This document shows, in pieces, positions 26,195 through 33,638 of a stretch of DNA of 64,000 bases. Within the stretch, counting starts at the first letter, position 1; each line of letters begins with the position of its first letter. The notes under the pieces were generated by a model, which ran no database searches, was not told where the DNA came from, and worked only from the letters and a program-made list of their open reading frames with translations. Both the position numbers and the translations under genes were made by a program. This DNA is from Paraburkholderia atlantica (GTDB taxonomy: Bacteria; Pseudomonadota; Gammaproteobacteria; Burkholderiales; Burkholderiaceae): assembly GCF_009362785.1 (NCBI RefSeq), contig NZ_WHNQ01000022.1, positions 62,001-126,000 on the forward strand. Reading direction: 5' to 3'.

Positions 26195-26836
26195 ATGGAC
26201 TACCGTCAGATTCCCGCGCTGTTCGTGGCCGAAGCACCGGGCCTCGATTTTCTGAATTCGGTGGCCACGCCGGTGGATGAGCAAATCGACTGGATCGTCG
26301 ACGGAGCGGGCCTGCAGGATTGGCTGCAACAGGCCGGCATGGTGTCGGCCGAGGCACTCGCTGAGATGCGCGGGCGGTTTGCGTCGGCTGAGTTCGACGC
26401 GGTGGCGGGCGAGGCGCGCGAACTGCGCGAGTGGTTCAGGCGCTTCGTCACGGCGAGGAAAGGGCGGCCACTCACGGCCGCGGACCTACGCGAGCTCGAG
26501 CCGCTAAATCGATTGCTCGAGCGGGACGAACGATACGGCGCAGTCGTTCCCGGCGCTGAATCTGCGTTCGAATTCCGCGAGCTACGGAGGTGGAAGTCAC
26601 CCGAATCGTTGCTAATGCCGATTGCGGAAGCGTTGGCAAGGCTTGTTTGCGACGAGGATTTCACACAGGTCAAGGCGTGCGAAGGTCCGCGTTGCACGCT
26701 GCTGTTCGCGGACCATACGCGCGGACATGCGCGGCGCTGGTGCAGCATGGCGGTCTGCGGAAATCGCGCGAAAGTAGCGGCGCATCGCAAGCGGCGCAAG
26801 GATCAGGAGGGAGCTGGTTCCCAGCTGCCAGACTAG
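26195..26836 (+). CDS. ABATE/CGNR zinc-finger putative transcriptional regulator
   Basis: 213 aa protein with the N-terminal ABATE domain (LDFLNSV near residue 18, then a helical region) and a C-terminal CGNR zinc finger: Cys162, Cys167, Cys183, Cys188, ending CGNRAKVAAHRKR. The family is thought to be DNA-binding and stress-linked, but few members have been studied. It is divergent from the hydrolase at 25326-26021 and could regulate the two hydrolase genes. Confidence 0.85.
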   Translation: MDYRQIPALFVAEAPGLDFLNSVATPVDEQIDWIVDGAGLQDWLQQAGMVSAEALAEMRGRFASAEFDAVAGEARELREWFRRFVTARKGRPLTAADLRELEPLNRLLERDERYGAVVPGAESAFEFRELRRWKSPESLLMPIAEALARLVCDEDFTQVKACEGPRCTLLFADHTRGHARRWCSMAVCGNRAKVAAHRKRRKDQEGAGSQLPD

Positions 26837-26851
26837 GCTGAGATTGCGACT

Positions 26852-26885
26852 GTGCCGTGCCCGCACCGGCGCGGCACCAGTTTTT
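26852..26885 (+). terminator. Terminator after the CGNR gene
   Basis: Nine-bp stem (GTGCCGTGC with GCGCGGCAC, one T-G pair), 8-nt loop, then CAG and five T residues at 26881-26885. Confidence 0.75.
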
Positions 26886-27564
26886 GGCCCACTTGGACGA
26901 GCAACCCGCACAACATCGCGATGCGATTTCCCGTCCAACATGAGCCGCGGCGGCTTCATCAACAACGCGTCGATCAACGGCCCCGGATAGAGACTGAAGG
27001 TGGCGCGAGGTGAGCCGCACAACGGGCCAAATATCACGATATCTCTTTCACCTTGTCGACAATAGACTTTTTAGTCTGGAGTTGGCGCGCCGAAATGCAC
27101 CGCGGCCTATGGTGCGCGGATCAATGGATCAAAAATCACGCTATCTCTTTCACCTTGTCGATTCTGGACACTACAGTCTTGAGTTGGCGAGTCGCGGTTC
27201 GTCTACAGTCTTGGGTGAGGCACCGGATAGCTCAAAAATCACGATATCTCTTTCACCTTGTCGATAGTAGACTTTTTTATCTACCAACGGCGCGGCAAAA
27301 TCCACTACGGCCTAAGGTGCGCCGCCTGATGGCTCAAAAATCACGATATCTCTTTCACCTTGTCGATTGTGGACTCCGCAGTCCACGCTCGTCGTGTCCA
27401 AACTCACCTGATCATCGTCGCAATCCATGCCGCGCCCTGAATCCGCACGGCGGCGGCGGTACGGTACTATTCGGGCGTCGCCCGGATGGGGGCCAGCCGC
27501 CGGACATTCCAGTCCGCTGCCACGGTCCACGTCGCCGGTGACGTCACATCGACTCCATTGCACC
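26886..27564. other. Gene-free stretch containing a tandem repeat array
   Basis: No credible protein gene. 26886-27030 shows nothing recognisable. 27031-27386 holds the four-copy repeat described separately. 27387-27564 is the upstream region of the methyltransferase gene, where no clear promoter was found. Confidence 0.7.
27031..27386 (+). repeat. Four tandem copies of a 102-103 bp structured repeat
   Basis: The core TTTCACCTTGTCGA starts at 27046, 27148, 27251 and 27353, giving periods of 102, 103 and 102. Each core is preceded by a near-constant ATCACGATATCTC and followed by a short hairpin: AGACT/AGTCT (27064-27077), GGAC/GTCT (27166-27179), GTAGA/TCTAC (27267-27284), GTGGACT/AGTCCAC (27369-27386). 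Hairpin arms differ between copies yet keep pairing. Between cores a variable segment retains a GGCCTA and GGTGC block in copies 1 and 3. The last copy ends at its hairpin. No cas genes, transposase or coding pattern accompany it. Confidence 0.9.
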
Positions 27565-28689
27565 ATGACCAGCCCCGCAACTCTCACCTGGCCCGAAGCC
27601 GACGGCCCGCGCACCGCACGCTGGCGTTCCGAAGCGGTCGTGCCGCCGCCGAAGCGCGTCGTCGTCGCCGACGACCGCACCACCGCCGATTCGGCCTACC
27701 GCCTCGCCTGCGAAGGCACTGCGCTGTTGTGGCACGGCGACTTCCAGAACGCGCGTCAATTGCTGCAGGCGGTCACGCGCCGGCTCGAACGCAAGCCGCG
27801 CAAGCACGGAGCGACATCGCTCGACGCGTTCAACCTGCATCGGCAGGCGCAGTCGCAGCGCGCCCGCACACTCGGCATGATCCTGATCCCGCTCGATGCC
27901 GACTACGGCATTCCATTGCGCCGCGCGCCCGACGTGCGGCAGGCTTGCATCGAAGCGTATGGACCGGCGACCGGCGATGCGTCGGTGGTGTCGTTGCGCG
28001 AGTTGCTCGGCTTGATCGGCGCGCACGAATGGCGCAAGAAGGGTGTCGAGATTGCTGCGCTCGGCGAGCGCATTCATCCGCATTACGGCGTGTTCTCACC
28101 GGTGCGCGGCGAGTACGTCGATCTGGTTGCCCGCACGGCGCTACCGTCGCTGGAACTCGCGTTCGATATCGGCACGGGCACCGGCGTGCTGGCCGCGCTG
28201 CTGGCCAAGCGCGGCGTGCGCAAGATCGTCGCGACGGATCAGGACGCGCGCGCGCTCGCGTGTGCGCGTGAAAATCTCGCGCGTCTTGGCTACGCCGGGC
28301 AGGTCGAGATCGTGCAGGCCGATCTGTTTCCGGACGGTCGGGCGCCGCTCGTCGTCTGCAATCCGCCGTGGGTGCCGGCGCGGCCCGCGTCGCCGCTCGA
28401 GTACGCGGTTTACGATCCGGACAGCCGCATGCTGCTCGGCTTCCTGAACGGCCTGGCTGATCATCTGACGCCGGACGGCGAGGGCTGGCTGATCATTTCG
28501 GATTTCGCCGAGCACCTCGGGCTGCGCACGCGCGAATGGTTGCTGGCGGCGATCGGGCACGCGGGGCTCACTGTGGTGGGCCGCGAGGACATTCGTCCAC
28601 GCCATCCGAAGGCCAGCGATCAGAACGATCCGCTGCATGTTGCGCGAGCGGCCGAGATCACGTCGTTGTGGCGGCTCAAGGTGCGGTGA
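27565..28689 (+). CDS. Class I SAM-dependent methyltransferase
   Basis: 374 aa. The C-terminal half is a Rossmann methyltransferase: motif I AFDIGTGTGVLAALLAKRG, motif II ATDQDARAL, and NPPWVP, the NPPY-type motif of enzymes that methylate planar nitrogen in glutamine, adenine or guanine. The N-terminal 180 residues form an extra domain that I do not recognise. The start at 27565 (MTSPATLTW) was chosen because the upstream extension enters the intergenic region without conservation. The substrate is unknown. Confidence 0.82.
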   Translation: MTSPATLTWPEADGPRTARWRSEAVVPPPKRVVVADDRTTADSAYRLACEGTALLWHGDFQNARQLLQAVTRRLERKPRKHGATSLDAFNLHRQAQSQRARTLGMILIPLDADYGIPLRRAPDVRQACIEAYGPATGDASVVSLRELLGLIGAHEWRKKGVEIAALGERIHPHYGVFSPVRGEYVDLVARTALPSLELAFDIGTGTGVLAALLAKRGVRKIVATDQDARALACARENLARLGYAGQVEIVQADLFPDGRAPLVVCNPPWVPARPASPLEYAVYDPDSRMLLGFLNGLADHLTPDGEGWLIISDFAEHLGLRTREWLLAAIGHAGLTVVGREDIRPRHPKASDQNDPLHVARAAEITSLWRLKVR

Positions 28690-28704
28690 CGGCGAGTGCG
28701 CGCG

Positions 28705-29973
28705 TCACGCCGGTGCGCGCGCTTCCAGATACGCGCATGCGCCCCGGCCAGCCACCAGCCCGCTGGCAAAACAGGCTGTCAGCAGATAACCGCCGGTCGG
28801 CGCTTCCCAATCAAGCATTTCGCCCGCGCAGAATGCGCCGGGCATCCGGTCGATCATCAGATGCGCGTTCAGCGCTTCGAACGGGATGCCGCCCGCCGTG
28901 CTGATCGCTTCGTCGATCGGCCGCGCGCGCAGCAGTCGCACCGGCAGCGCCTTGATCGCGTGCGCTAGGCCGCTTGCATCGGCGAATGCTTCTTTCGACA
29001 GAATCTCGTGCAATAGCGCCAGTTTGACCCCGCCGATGCCGATCCGCCCGTGCAGATGACTCGCGATCGAACGCGAACCGCGCGGCCGCGTCACTTCCTC
29101 GACGACTCGCTCGAGCGGCAAGCCTGGCGCGAGATCCAGCGCGATCGTGAGCTCGCCGTCGGCCAGAATCCGCTCGCGGATCAGCGCCGACATCGCGTAA
29201 ATCAAGCTCCCTTCGAGGCCCGTTTCGGTCAGAAGTATTTCACCTTGTCGATTGTGGACTTTTCCGTCTACGTCGGTGAGGGAAATCGCGATCGTCTTGA
29301 TCGGCTGGCCGGCGAAGCGCTCGCGCACATACGGGCCCCAGTCCGCGTCGAAGCCGCAGTTCGCGGGGCGTAGTGGCGTCACCGGCACGTCGCGCGACGT
29401 CATCAGCGGCACCCACGCGGCGTCGGAGCCGAGCCGCGGCCAACTGGCGCCGCCGAGCGCGAACACGACCGCGTCGTAGCCGACCGTCCGCTCACCGTCG
29501 GGCGTGGCGAAGCGCAGCGCGTGCGCGGCGTTGCCTTCGGACAGTGACGCCCAGCCGGTCCACTTGTGACGCATATGGAACTGCACGCCCGCTTCGCGCA
29601 GCCGATGCAGCCACGCGCGCAGCATCGGCGCGGCCTTCATGTCGGACGGAAATACGCGCCCCGAACTGCCGACGAACGTCTCGACGCCCAACTCGTGCAA
29701 CCATGCGCGCAGCGCGTCGGGACCGAACGCGTCGAGCAGCGGCGCAATGTGCTCGCGGCGCGCGCCGTAGCGGTCGAGAAACGGCTCGAGCGCTTCCGAA
29801 TGCGTGATGTTCATGCCGCCTTTGCCCGCCATCAGAAATTTGCGGCCGACCGACGGCATCGCGTCATACACGTGGACTTGCACGCCGCGCCGGGCGAGCG
29901 TCTCGGCGGCCATCAGGCCGGCGGGGCCGCCGCCGATCACGGCGACGCGGGCGGAATCGAGCGAGGAGGGCAT
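28705..29973 (-). CDS. HI0933/BaiN-like NAD(P)/FAD flavoprotein (PP_4765 type)
   Basis: 422 aa flavoprotein with an N-terminal FAD-binding motif (VAVIGGGPAGLMAAETLARRG), the second motif VGRKFLMAGKGGMNITHSE, and the C-terminal AGEMLDWEAPTGGYLL. The function is unknown; relatives act as reductases. The start at 29973 follows GAGGAGG; the longer frame adds an unconserved 35 residues. Codons for about residues 235-246 (GKVHNRQGE) contain the exact 23-base repeat core found in the intergenic array. It is convergent with the methyltransferase gene, 15 bp apart. Confidence 0.88.
   Translation of the reverse strand: MPSSLDSARVAVIGGGPAGLMAAETLARRGVQVHVYDAMPSVGRKFLMAGKGGMNITHSEALEPFLDRYGARREHIAPLLDAFGPDALRAWLHELGVETFVGSSGRVFPSDMKAAPMLRAWLHRLREAGVQFHMRHKWTGWASLSEGNAAHALRFATPDGERTVGYDAVVFALGGASWPRLGSDAAWVPLMTSRDVPVTPLRPANCGFDADWGPYVRERFAGQPIKTIAISLTDVDGKVHNRQGEILLTETGLEGSLIYAMSALIRERILADGELTIALDLAPGLPLERVVEEVTRPRGSRSIASHLHGRIGIGGVKLALLHEILSKEAFADASGLAHAIKALPVRLLRARPIDEAISTAGGIPFEALNAHLMIDRMPGAFCAGEMLDWEAPTGGYLLTACFASGLVAGRGACAYLEARAPA
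29238..29271 (+). repeat. Single core copy of the structured repeat inside the flavoprotein gene
   Basis: 29238-29260 is identical over 23 bases to 27353-27375 of the tandem array and continues into a paired arm GTGGAC (29254-29259) / GTCTAC (29266-29271) with loop TTTTCC. The upstream ATATCTC part is missing. The host reading frame on the minus strand stays open. Confidence 0.85.
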
Positions 29974-30311
29974 GCGGTTCGGCGGATCTGCGGGGGAAAA
30001 GGGCGGTGCACCGTCAGCGACCGAACGGACGGGCGGCGCGAAGGGCGTTATTGTCACACCGCGCGCGGCGCGCGGCAAACGCCGCCGACTGGTGTTGAAC
30101 TTCGTTCATCGCTTGGCTCGCGCCGCACGCGACCTATACTTTTCACACATCTTCCATCGGACGTCGTTCGCGTCGTTCCATCGCGTCAATCCCCATTCAC
30201 GTCACTTGCGACGCAACGGCTGCGGCGCGCTTCACTGTCGCGCGCCGGCAGCCGACGCGCGGCGCCCGTCGAATCGATGGAAGATCGATCGTCTGGTTCA
30301 AGGAGATTGCC
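29974..30311. other. Gap between the flavoprotein and DUF1059 genes
   Basis: 338 bp. It holds the upstream region of the minus-strand flavoprotein gene and a candidate plus-strand promoter at 30113-30140. Nothing else was recognised. Confidence 0.6.
30113..30140 (+). promoter_or_regulatory. Candidate promoter of the DUF1059 gene
   Basis: TTGGCT (30113-30118), 16-bp spacer, TATACT (30135-30140). It lies 172 bases before the ATG, so the leader would be about 165 nt. Confidence 0.45.
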
Positions 30312-30521
30312 ATGACCCGCAAATATATCGACTGTCGCGAATTTCCGAGCGAAATGAACTGCACCGTCGCGATGTCCGCCGACAGCGACAGCGAACTGCT
30401 CGAAGCCGCGGTCCAGCATGCCGTCAGCGTTCACAAGCACGCGGATTCGCCGGAACTGCGCGCGCAGCTTAAGACGCTATTTCATGAGGGAACGCCGCCC
30501 GTCGAGGCGCCGCGCGCTTGA
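30312..30521 (+). CDS. DUF1059 family small protein
   Basis: 69 aa soluble protein, MTRKYIDCREFPSEMNCTVA, with the DUF1059 pattern (Cys8, Cys17, then an alternating Ala/His helix HAVSVHKHAD). AAGGAGA lies 7 bases upstream of the ATG. Function unknown. The fold is proposed to bind small molecules or metal, but this cannot be judged from the sequence. Confidence 0.85.
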   Translation: MTRKYIDCREFPSEMNCTVAMSADSDSELLEAAVQHAVSVHKHADSPELRAQLKTLFHEGTPPVEAPRA

Positions 30522-30654
30522 GGTACCCGTGCAACGGGAGTGTGGAAGCCCGCGTCGCGAGCGGCATCTAGCCGCCCGCGCGGTGGTGTTGAAGCAGTCT
30601 TGTGGTGACACGCGAAACGCGATACCAAGCCATCCTAACCGACACGCCGACGCG

Positions 30655-30975
30655 CTAACCCGGATACGCCTCATCGACCTTCAGGCCGGCGAGCTTGAAG
30701 ATCACCCGCAACGTCTGCGGCTTGATGTCGCGTCGCGATGCGAGCGTCGTCATCACGAAGTCGAGTACCTTGGCGTACTTGAGCATCGTCAGGCAGGTTT
30801 CGAGGTCGACGTTGCCGTCGCGCATGACCTCCGCGAGCCGCAGCATTTCCGTCGAGATGTCGCGAGCCATCTCCAGTTCGAGTTGCTGTTTCTCCGACCA
30901 TGCCGGCGCGGTGGTCAGCTTCGCCAGCATTTCCTGAAACTTCTGTTCGACATTTCCGTTGGGTACCGTATCCAT
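30655..30975 (-). CDS. Small helical protein of unknown function
   Basis: 106 aa starting MDTVPNGNVEQKFQEML. It is predicted to be almost entirely helical, with charged heptad-like stretches (KQQLELEMARDISTEMLRLAEVM) and a C-terminal TLRVIFKLAGLKVDEAYPG. AGAGG lies 5 bases before the ATG. I do not recognise the family. It has no operon partner and faces the DUF1059 gene convergently. Confidence 0.7.
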   Translation of the reverse strand: MDTVPNGNVEQKFQEMLAKLTTAPAWSEKQQLELEMARDISTEMLRLAEVMRDGNVDLETCLTMLKYAKVLDFVMTTLASRRDIKPQTLRVIFKLAGLKVDEAYPG

Positions 30976-31346
30976 TGCCGCCTCTTCTGTGATCATCCGA
31001 GCGCGCGACAGGTTGCAAAGCCGGTCGCTGCTGGTTACGTAACGTTCGGCCCGTTGCGGGACCGCTCTCCCCACATGCATCCGGTTCGCATGTCCGGTCG
31101 CTCGGCCGGACAGCCTCCAGTTTTCGGCGACACGGCTTGCACCCGCAGGCTCAGCCAGCGCGCAAGCCGTTTCAGCCATTCTCGAGCCACTTCCGCGCAG
31201 CGCCTGGGCGAGCAGGAAATATTCCCAGCAGAGTACCTATGTCGCGTGGTCCGCGCGCCGTGCTCGCTGGGAATGCCGCAGTTTGGGTAAACTGGCAGTA
31301 ACTTTTCTCTTTTTCCGTCATCTGTCGCACGTTCGCGCTGCAATTG
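30976..31346. other. Divergent gap, 371 bp
   Basis: Divergent spacer between the helical protein gene and the methyltransferase. It includes a 6-bp hairpin CAGTTT/AAACTG (31279-31294) followed by a pyrimidine-rich stretch just before the methyltransferase gene. No promoter could be assigned with confidence. Confidence 0.5.
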
Positions 31347-32204
31347 ATGGCGACCCACACGATGTCCGGCAAAACCCACGAAATCCGTCCCAACCAGTCC
31401 GTCGAACTGCTCAAAGAACTCCACATCCTCACGCGTGACGGCAAGATGAATCAGGACAGCCGTCGCAAGCTGAAGCAGGTCTACCACCTGTTCCAGTTCA
31501 TCGAGCCGCTGCTCAAGGACCTGAAGGACCGGCAGGGTTCGCTGACGCTCGTCGATCACGGCGCGGGCAAGTCATACCTCGGTTTTATCCTGTACGACCT
31601 GTTTTTCAAGGAGTTTCAGGACGCCGCTGGTGGGGCTTCGCACATTTATGGCATTGAAACGCGCGAAGAGCTGGTGACGAAGTCCGAAGAGCTGGCGGCG
31701 CGGCTCGGTTTCAAGGGCATGTCGTTTCTGAATCTGTCGGTGGCGGAGTCGATCACGTCGACGCGGCTACCCGCCGAAATCGACATCGTGACTGCGCTGC
31801 ACGCGTGCAATACGGCGACCGACGACGCGATCCGTTTCGCGCTCGAAAAGCACGCGAAGTACATCGTCGTCGTGCCGTGCTGCCAGGCCGAGGTGGCCGG
31901 CGTGCTGCGGCAGAACAAGGGCAAGGCCCTGAAGAGCGCGCTGACGGAAATCTGGCGGCATCCGTTGCACACGCGCGAATTCGGCAGTCAGATCACGAAC
32001 GTGCTGCGCTGCCTGCAACTCGAAGCGCATGGCTATCAGGTCAGTGTGACCGAGCTGGTCGGCTGGGAACACTCGATGAAAAACGAGCTGATCATCGCGC
32101 AGTACAAGGACCTGCCGCGGCGCCGGCCGGCTGAGCGACTCGGCGAAGTGCTGGACACGCTCGGGCTCGATGCGCTCAAGGAGCGGTTTTTCGTGCCGGC
32201 TTGA
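31347..32204 (+). CDS. SAM-dependent methyltransferase, Methyltransf_32 type
   Basis: 285 aa protein with the methyltransferase-32 landmarks: motif I LVDHGAGKSYLGFILYDLFF, the acidic motif II IYGIETREELV, VTALHACNTATDDAI, and VVVPCCQAEV. The Gly-rich loop reads HGAGKS in place of the usual C/A-G-K-G. This domain occurs in METTL25-like proteins of unknown substrate, with RNA targets suspected. The start was set at the ATG 31347 rather than the adjacent TTG. Confidence 0.8.
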   Translation: MATHTMSGKTHEIRPNQSVELLKELHILTRDGKMNQDSRRKLKQVYHLFQFIEPLLKDLKDRQGSLTLVDHGAGKSYLGFILYDLFFKEFQDAAGGASHIYGIETREELVTKSEELAARLGFKGMSFLNLSVAESITSTRLPAEIDIVTALHACNTATDDAIRFALEKHAKYIVVVPCCQAEVAGVLRQNKGKALKSALTEIWRHPLHTREFGSQITNVLRCLQLEAHGYQVSVTELVGWEHSMKNELIIAQYKDLPRRRPAERLGEVLDTLGLDALKERFFVPA

Positions 32205-32224
32205 GGCGCAGGCTGGCGCCTTAC

Positions 32225-32779
32225 CTAGCGCTTCATCAACGCATCCCAACCGGAGAGGCCAATGCGCCGCAGCGTTTCCTGATTGCGCTCGTAAATCTCT
32301 TCCGCGTCGGGAAAGGCCTGCACGGCTCGCTCGATGCTGTCTTCACGCAGCAGATGCAGGATCGGATAGGGCGCCCGGTTCGTGTAGTTTTCGATGTCGT
32401 CGGGCTCGCTGCCTTCGAACTGGTAGTGCGGATGAAAGCTCGCGATCTGAATCACGCCTTCGAGCCGCAACTGCTGGATCAGCCGGTCGGCGAAGAACAG
32501 GCAGTCGTTGAAGTCGAGAAAGTCGCCGAACGCGCGCGGCAGGATCAGCAGCGTCGTGTCGATGGCGGCGGGGTCGGCGGCGACGAGCGTCTGCAGCTCG
32601 GCCTCCAGGTCGGTGAGTACCGTTTCCAGCGTGTCCGCTTCGCTGACCGCATAGCGAATCTGCCCCTTCACATGCACAGCCTTCGCGAACGGGCACAGGT
32701 TCAAGCCGATCACGGCTTCCGTCAGCCAGTGACGGGTCGCGGCGATAACGGCATCGTGGGATGCGGCTGGCAACGGCAT
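32225..32779 (-). CDS. DUF1415 family protein
   Basis: 184 aa protein with the DUF1415 pattern: WLTEAVIGLNLCPFAK near residue 20, TTLLILPRAFGDFLDFNDCL, IQIASFHPHYQFEG, and NRAPYPILHLLREDSI. Function unknown. The start at 32779 gives MPLPAASHDAV. It is convergent with the methyltransferase gene, 20 bp apart. Confidence 0.88.
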   Translation of the reverse strand: MPLPAASHDAVIAATRHWLTEAVIGLNLCPFAKAVHVKGQIRYAVSEADTLETVLTDLEAELQTLVAADPAAIDTTLLILPRAFGDFLDFNDCLFFADRLIQQLRLEGVIQIASFHPHYQFEGSEPDDIENYTNRAPYPILHLLREDSIERAVQAFPDAEEIYERNQETLRRIGLSGWDALMKR

Positions 32780-32837
32780 GGCGGACGGATGTGACGGGGA
32801 AACGCGCAATTTTAAAGGACCCAGCTGACGGACTGAC

Positions 32838-33485
32838 TCAGCGAGCCTGGTTCTTTGCGCAAGCGGCGGCAATCAACTGCGCGGCGACTTTCGGCGCGAC
32901 GAGGATCGGCCCGCAGCCCGGCCCGTAAGTCTGGCTCGCCGCGTACACACCCTCGATCAGCAGACCGAGTCCATCGGCGAGCGCTTGCGGATCGTCGGCG
33001 CCAGCCGCCGTCGACAGTTCGACGAGCCGAGCCATCAAGCGCTGCTTGTTGCGGAACACGAATTGCCGCGCCGGATGCGCGGTATCCGAAAACTCCACCG
33101 ACACGTTCACGAACGGGCAGCCGCGGTAATGGTCGACCGAGGCGCGCACCGCGAGGTCGTCGAAGTATTGCTGAAGCTGCTTCGCCGGTTCGCCCGGATG
33201 TTTGGCGAAACTCTTCTCGACGTAGCCGAAGAACTGCTCGTCCTTCTGTTCCAGATACGCCATTACCAGCTCGTCCTTCGACGAAAACTGCCGGTACAGG
33301 CTCATTTTGTTCACACCCGCGCGCTCGACCACCGCATCGACGCCGACCGTGCGCACGCCCTCGCGATAGAACAACTCGCTGGCCGCGCGCAGCAGATGCT
33401 GTTGCGCCTGCGGCCCCGCGGTCTGTGCGCCGCGCGCACGCCGCGAGCGAGTAGCGGCGGGCTTGAGAGTTTCGCTGTCGGACAT
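32838..33485 (-). CDS. TetR family transcriptional regulator
   Basis: 215 aa regulator with an N-terminal helix-turn-helix (AASELFYREGVRTVGVDAVV then ERAGVNKMSLYRQFSSKDEL, about 33-72) and a helical ligand-binding domain. It is divergent from an MFS transporter gene, with shared overlapping promoters and a palindrome between them, the classic arrangement for repressing an efflux or uptake pump and itself. The ligand is unknown. Confidence 0.92.
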   Translation of the reverse strand: MSDSETLKPAATRSRRARGAQTAGPQAQQHLLRAASELFYREGVRTVGVDAVVERAGVNKMSLYRQFSSKDELVMAYLEQKDEQFFGYVEKSFAKHPGEPAKQLQQYFDDLAVRASVDHYRGCPFVNVSVEFSDTAHPARQFVFRNKQRLMARLVELSTAAGADDPQALADGLGLLIEGVYAASQTYGPGCGPILVAPKVAAQLIAAACAKNQAR

Positions 33486-33513
33486 GGCAAGTCACCCGAA
33501 TGAAATTGACGCC

Positions 33514-33542
33514 TTGACATGTTACCGACCAGTAACTAACAT
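33514..33542 (+). promoter_or_regulatory. Promoter of the MFS gene with operator in its spacer
   Basis: TTGACA (33514-33519), 17-bp spacer, TAACAT (33537-33542). The palindrome GTTAC-CGACCA-GTAAC (33521-33536) fills the spacer, the expected position for TetR-type repression. Confidence 0.7.
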
Positions 33543-33547
33543 CGCAA
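33519..33547 (-). promoter_or_regulatory. Promoter of the tetR gene overlapping the MFS promoter
   Basis: Read on the minus strand: TTGCGA (33547-33542), 17-bp spacer, TAACAT (33524-33519). Its -10 and the plus-strand -10 are inverted copies of each other, so both promoters cover the same operator. Confidence 0.6.
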
Positions 33548-33552
33548 CACCA

Positions 33553-33572
33553 TTGTGACTGATCTGTCACAA
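33553..33572. promoter_or_regulatory. Second palindrome in the tetR/MFS divergon
   Basis: Perfect 7-bp arms TTGTGAC / GTCACAA with spacer TGATCT. The spacer length equals that of the first palindrome but the arms differ, so it may be a second regulator's site or a leader hairpin of the MFS mRNA. Confidence 0.55.
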
Positions 33573-33638
33573 ATCAATTACCGAAGCCGTAACAATACGA
33601 ACGATGCCGCCACCCGCGCCGCGTCGATTGGAGAACCG

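Noticed and set aside
27031..27386. CRISPR array
   Set aside because: The period of 102-103 bp, repeats that include variable hairpins, only four units, and no cas genes nearby rule out a CRISPR.
27312..27683. Minus-strand frame of 123 codons across the last repeat copy (contains VHNRQGER)
   Set aside because: It spans the repeat and the antisense of a real methyltransferase gene. There is no ribosome site, and the shared peptide only reflects the shared repeat DNA.
24373..28689. Genomic island boundaries around the tRNA-Thr gene
   Set aside because: A tRNA is a common integration site, but no integrase, direct repeat of the tRNA 3' end, or marked composition shift was found downstream.
31279..31320. 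Intrinsic terminator with hairpin and pyrimidine tail
   Set aside because: It lies in front of, not after, a plus-strand gene, and the T-run is interrupted. It is more likely chance or a leader element.
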